Origin: Thamnaconus septentrionalis
Lineage: Eukaryota; Chordata; Actinopteri; Tetraodontiformes; Monacanthidae
Reading direction: 5' to 3'
Length of the DNA stretch: 64,000 bases
Assembly (NCBI GenBank): GCA_009823395.1
Contig: CM020508.1
Coordinates: forward strand, 5,850,515-5,914,514
Numbering within the stretch: the first letter of the stretch is position 1; each line of letters opens with the position of its first letter. Below the pieces are notes generated by a model that had not been told where the DNA came from, did not search any database, and was given only the letters and a program-made list of their open reading frames with translations. Below are positions 62,366 to 64,000 of this stretch, in pieces. The translations under genes and the position numbers were made by a program.

Positions 62366-62887
62366 ACTGCGTGAAAACATCCCACAACTACATTTATAAA
62401 CATGAGTTCATATTTTTTTTGAAAATAAACAACACAGTGTCAACAAAGTTGAGTGAGAACCTTTTGAGGGCTTGAAAAACGTAGGTTTCGATCTCAGTCT
62501 GTCAATAAGTTGGAGCGCAATGCCCTCAGCCTCCAGCAGGCGCACTTCTTGTCTCAACAGAATGCAGAAACATCATCAATCTGTCTTGAAACCAAATTAT
62601 TATTTTTCAGTCTAATCTGGTGGCGACACACTGAATCATTCAAGTTATCAACTAAAACCTTCCCTCAAGGCTCCTGATTTGCCAAATAAAACCCTTTTTC
62701 CTTCCAAAAAACACAATTTTCATGTGAGACAACATTCTTCCCTAATTTGTACTTGTAACTTTCATCCTGCCGCCACACAGCAGAGCTTATCATTTGACAA
62801 ACCACACGTTTCCACTACAGGACGTGACACTGGGCATTAAGGGCTTTTAGTGTAATAAACTGTGAAACCTGTGCACGTGCACAGGCC

Positions 62888-62923
<36 letters not shown>

Positions 62924-64000
62924 TTGGCGCTGTCAGGGGCCGCTGGCTCTGACGTACAGTGTTTGAAGTTGTGTTCCATGCTAAACAACGGTGGAGGAAG
63001 TTGAAACAGCTCCTGGTCTTTCTCTGAGAGCAGGAGGCCTCTGGGTGAGTGGGGTGTGGTGGGTGGTGGGGTGGCACTCTCCTCAACCAGGCTCGTATAG
63101 TTCAACACCTGCAGCTCACAAAAAGACCTCTGTTGGCGAAGAAACGGCCCCCTCGACAAGAGTCGGCGGCGCTGGTGGAAACTGGGAGCGTTGGGGAACT
63201 ACAGCTGCAGCACGTCTGGGCCTGGAGACGCACAGATGGGATTTAACGTCGTGGCGGTGGGGCGGAAACACTGCCGACCGATACATAGCGGCAATATGAT
63301 GTGAAACATGTTGAAAATAGTTTCGTAAATCAGTCAAAAAGGTTAGGGTTTTTTTTTTTCAACTTTCTCTCTGGAGGGCCAAACTCCAGGCTTCTGTGTA
63401 ACATCCTTTGTTTTTATCTCACACATCCATCTGGTGAAGAGCCACAGAAAGTTTTTTTTTTTTTTTTTTACACAGAGGCAAAACTGAACAATCAGATTTA
63501 CTTATTTCTGTGTATGCCTTTAACGAGCAGCCGGGGAAGGTTGTTCTATTGATTTCATCGCAATTAAAAAGGAAGCAGATTAGTTTTGGAAGCAATGCCG
63601 GTTTATAGACAGAGTGGAAATGTTCTTGAGGTTGGAAACGTGGATGGGAGACATTTACCATTTGGAATTTGAGGTTTTCTTTGTGTGCTTGCTTAAAAAA
63701 AGAACAGTGGCAGATATAAGAATATTCTGATATTATAATAATTAATTAATTATTAGTATCTAAAATAACAATAAAAAAAGCACTTTTTTTTCCAAATCCC
63801 TCAAACCTTGATTTTGTCACGAAAGCCCAACACGCCGCCGCCTCTCGACATCCCACCCACAATATTTTCCCATGAGCTCCGGGAAGGTGGGGGGGGCAGA
63901 CTACAGACTGAGGATAAGATAATATTGACGTTGGAGTGGCTGAAAAGACGCAACGGCGGCTTAATAGACATAATTATCCACATAATTATCTCCAACAACA
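62366..64000. other. Intergenic to the right edge, no gene seen
   Basis: Contains (GT)n at about 62889-62921, T-runs (63352-63360, 63451-63469) and an AT-rich piece with TAATTAATTAATTA (63741-63754). The stretches 63470-63690 and 63880-64000 are non-repetitive with homeodomain-like TAAT cores. No coding exon was recognised. Confidence 0.5.

Overview
The window is a vertebrate nuclear segment, almost certainly from a percomorph-type teleost fish. It has split genes with GT-AG introns (many only 70-90 bp), a peroxiredoxin 6 and a lipid phosphatase of vertebrate type, flavin-containing monooxygenases (FMOs), very abundant (CA)n, (GAA)n and (CTC)n microsatellites, and fish-style repeats (hAT MITEs, L2-tailed inserts, TTAA-flanked elements). 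No bacterial, organellar or viral gene organisation was seen. All exon models below were built by hand from reading frame, splice sites and protein similarity recalled from memory; no database was searched.

Region 1-13.8 kb: a head-to-tail tandem array of three FMO genes, all on the minus strand. FMO-A is cut by the left edge (first three coding exons visible). FMO-B (566 aa, 10 coding exons) and FMO-C (558 aa, 10 coding exons) are complete and intact. Their first coding exon lengths agree exactly (132, 189, 166, 143, 200, then a total of 356, then 73 nt), but the 356-nt unit is interrupted by an intron at a different place in each gene, and each has one more private intron near the 3' end. 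FMO-C appears to use a GC-AG intron. A duplicated upstream block with a TGCTGAGTCA (NRF2/small-Maf/AP-1-like) site precedes both B and C.

Region 13.9-25.5 kb: plpp6 (polyisoprenoid/presqualene diphosphate phosphatase, minus strand, two exons, 286 aa) and prdx6 (1-Cys peroxiredoxin with phospholipase motif, plus strand, five exons, 220 aa) lie head to head, with 837 bp between start codons. The plpp6 intron holds a decayed DNA-transposon transposase, and a prdx6 intron holds a 620-bp hAT MITE with a perfect 8-bp target duplication. FMO and prdx6 both belong to xenobiotic/oxidant metabolism, plpp6 to isoprenoid lipid metabolism. Nothing in the sequence shows that they act together.

Region 25.5-64 kb: about 38 kb with no coding exon I can support. 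It holds dozens of microsatellites, a TTAA-flanked 876-bp element, a 164-188 bp tandem duplication, a hairpin, a CpG-rich belt around 50.7-52.8 kb, and several non-repetitive stretches that look like conserved non-coding elements. The simplest reading is a gene desert or very large intron serving a developmental gene beyond the right edge. In human the FMO cluster neighbours PRRX1, which makes that gene one testable guess. I did not find a convincing new gene system. The most interesting points are the divergent intron gains in the FMO array, the shared FMO upstream site, and the possible regulatory landscape on the right.
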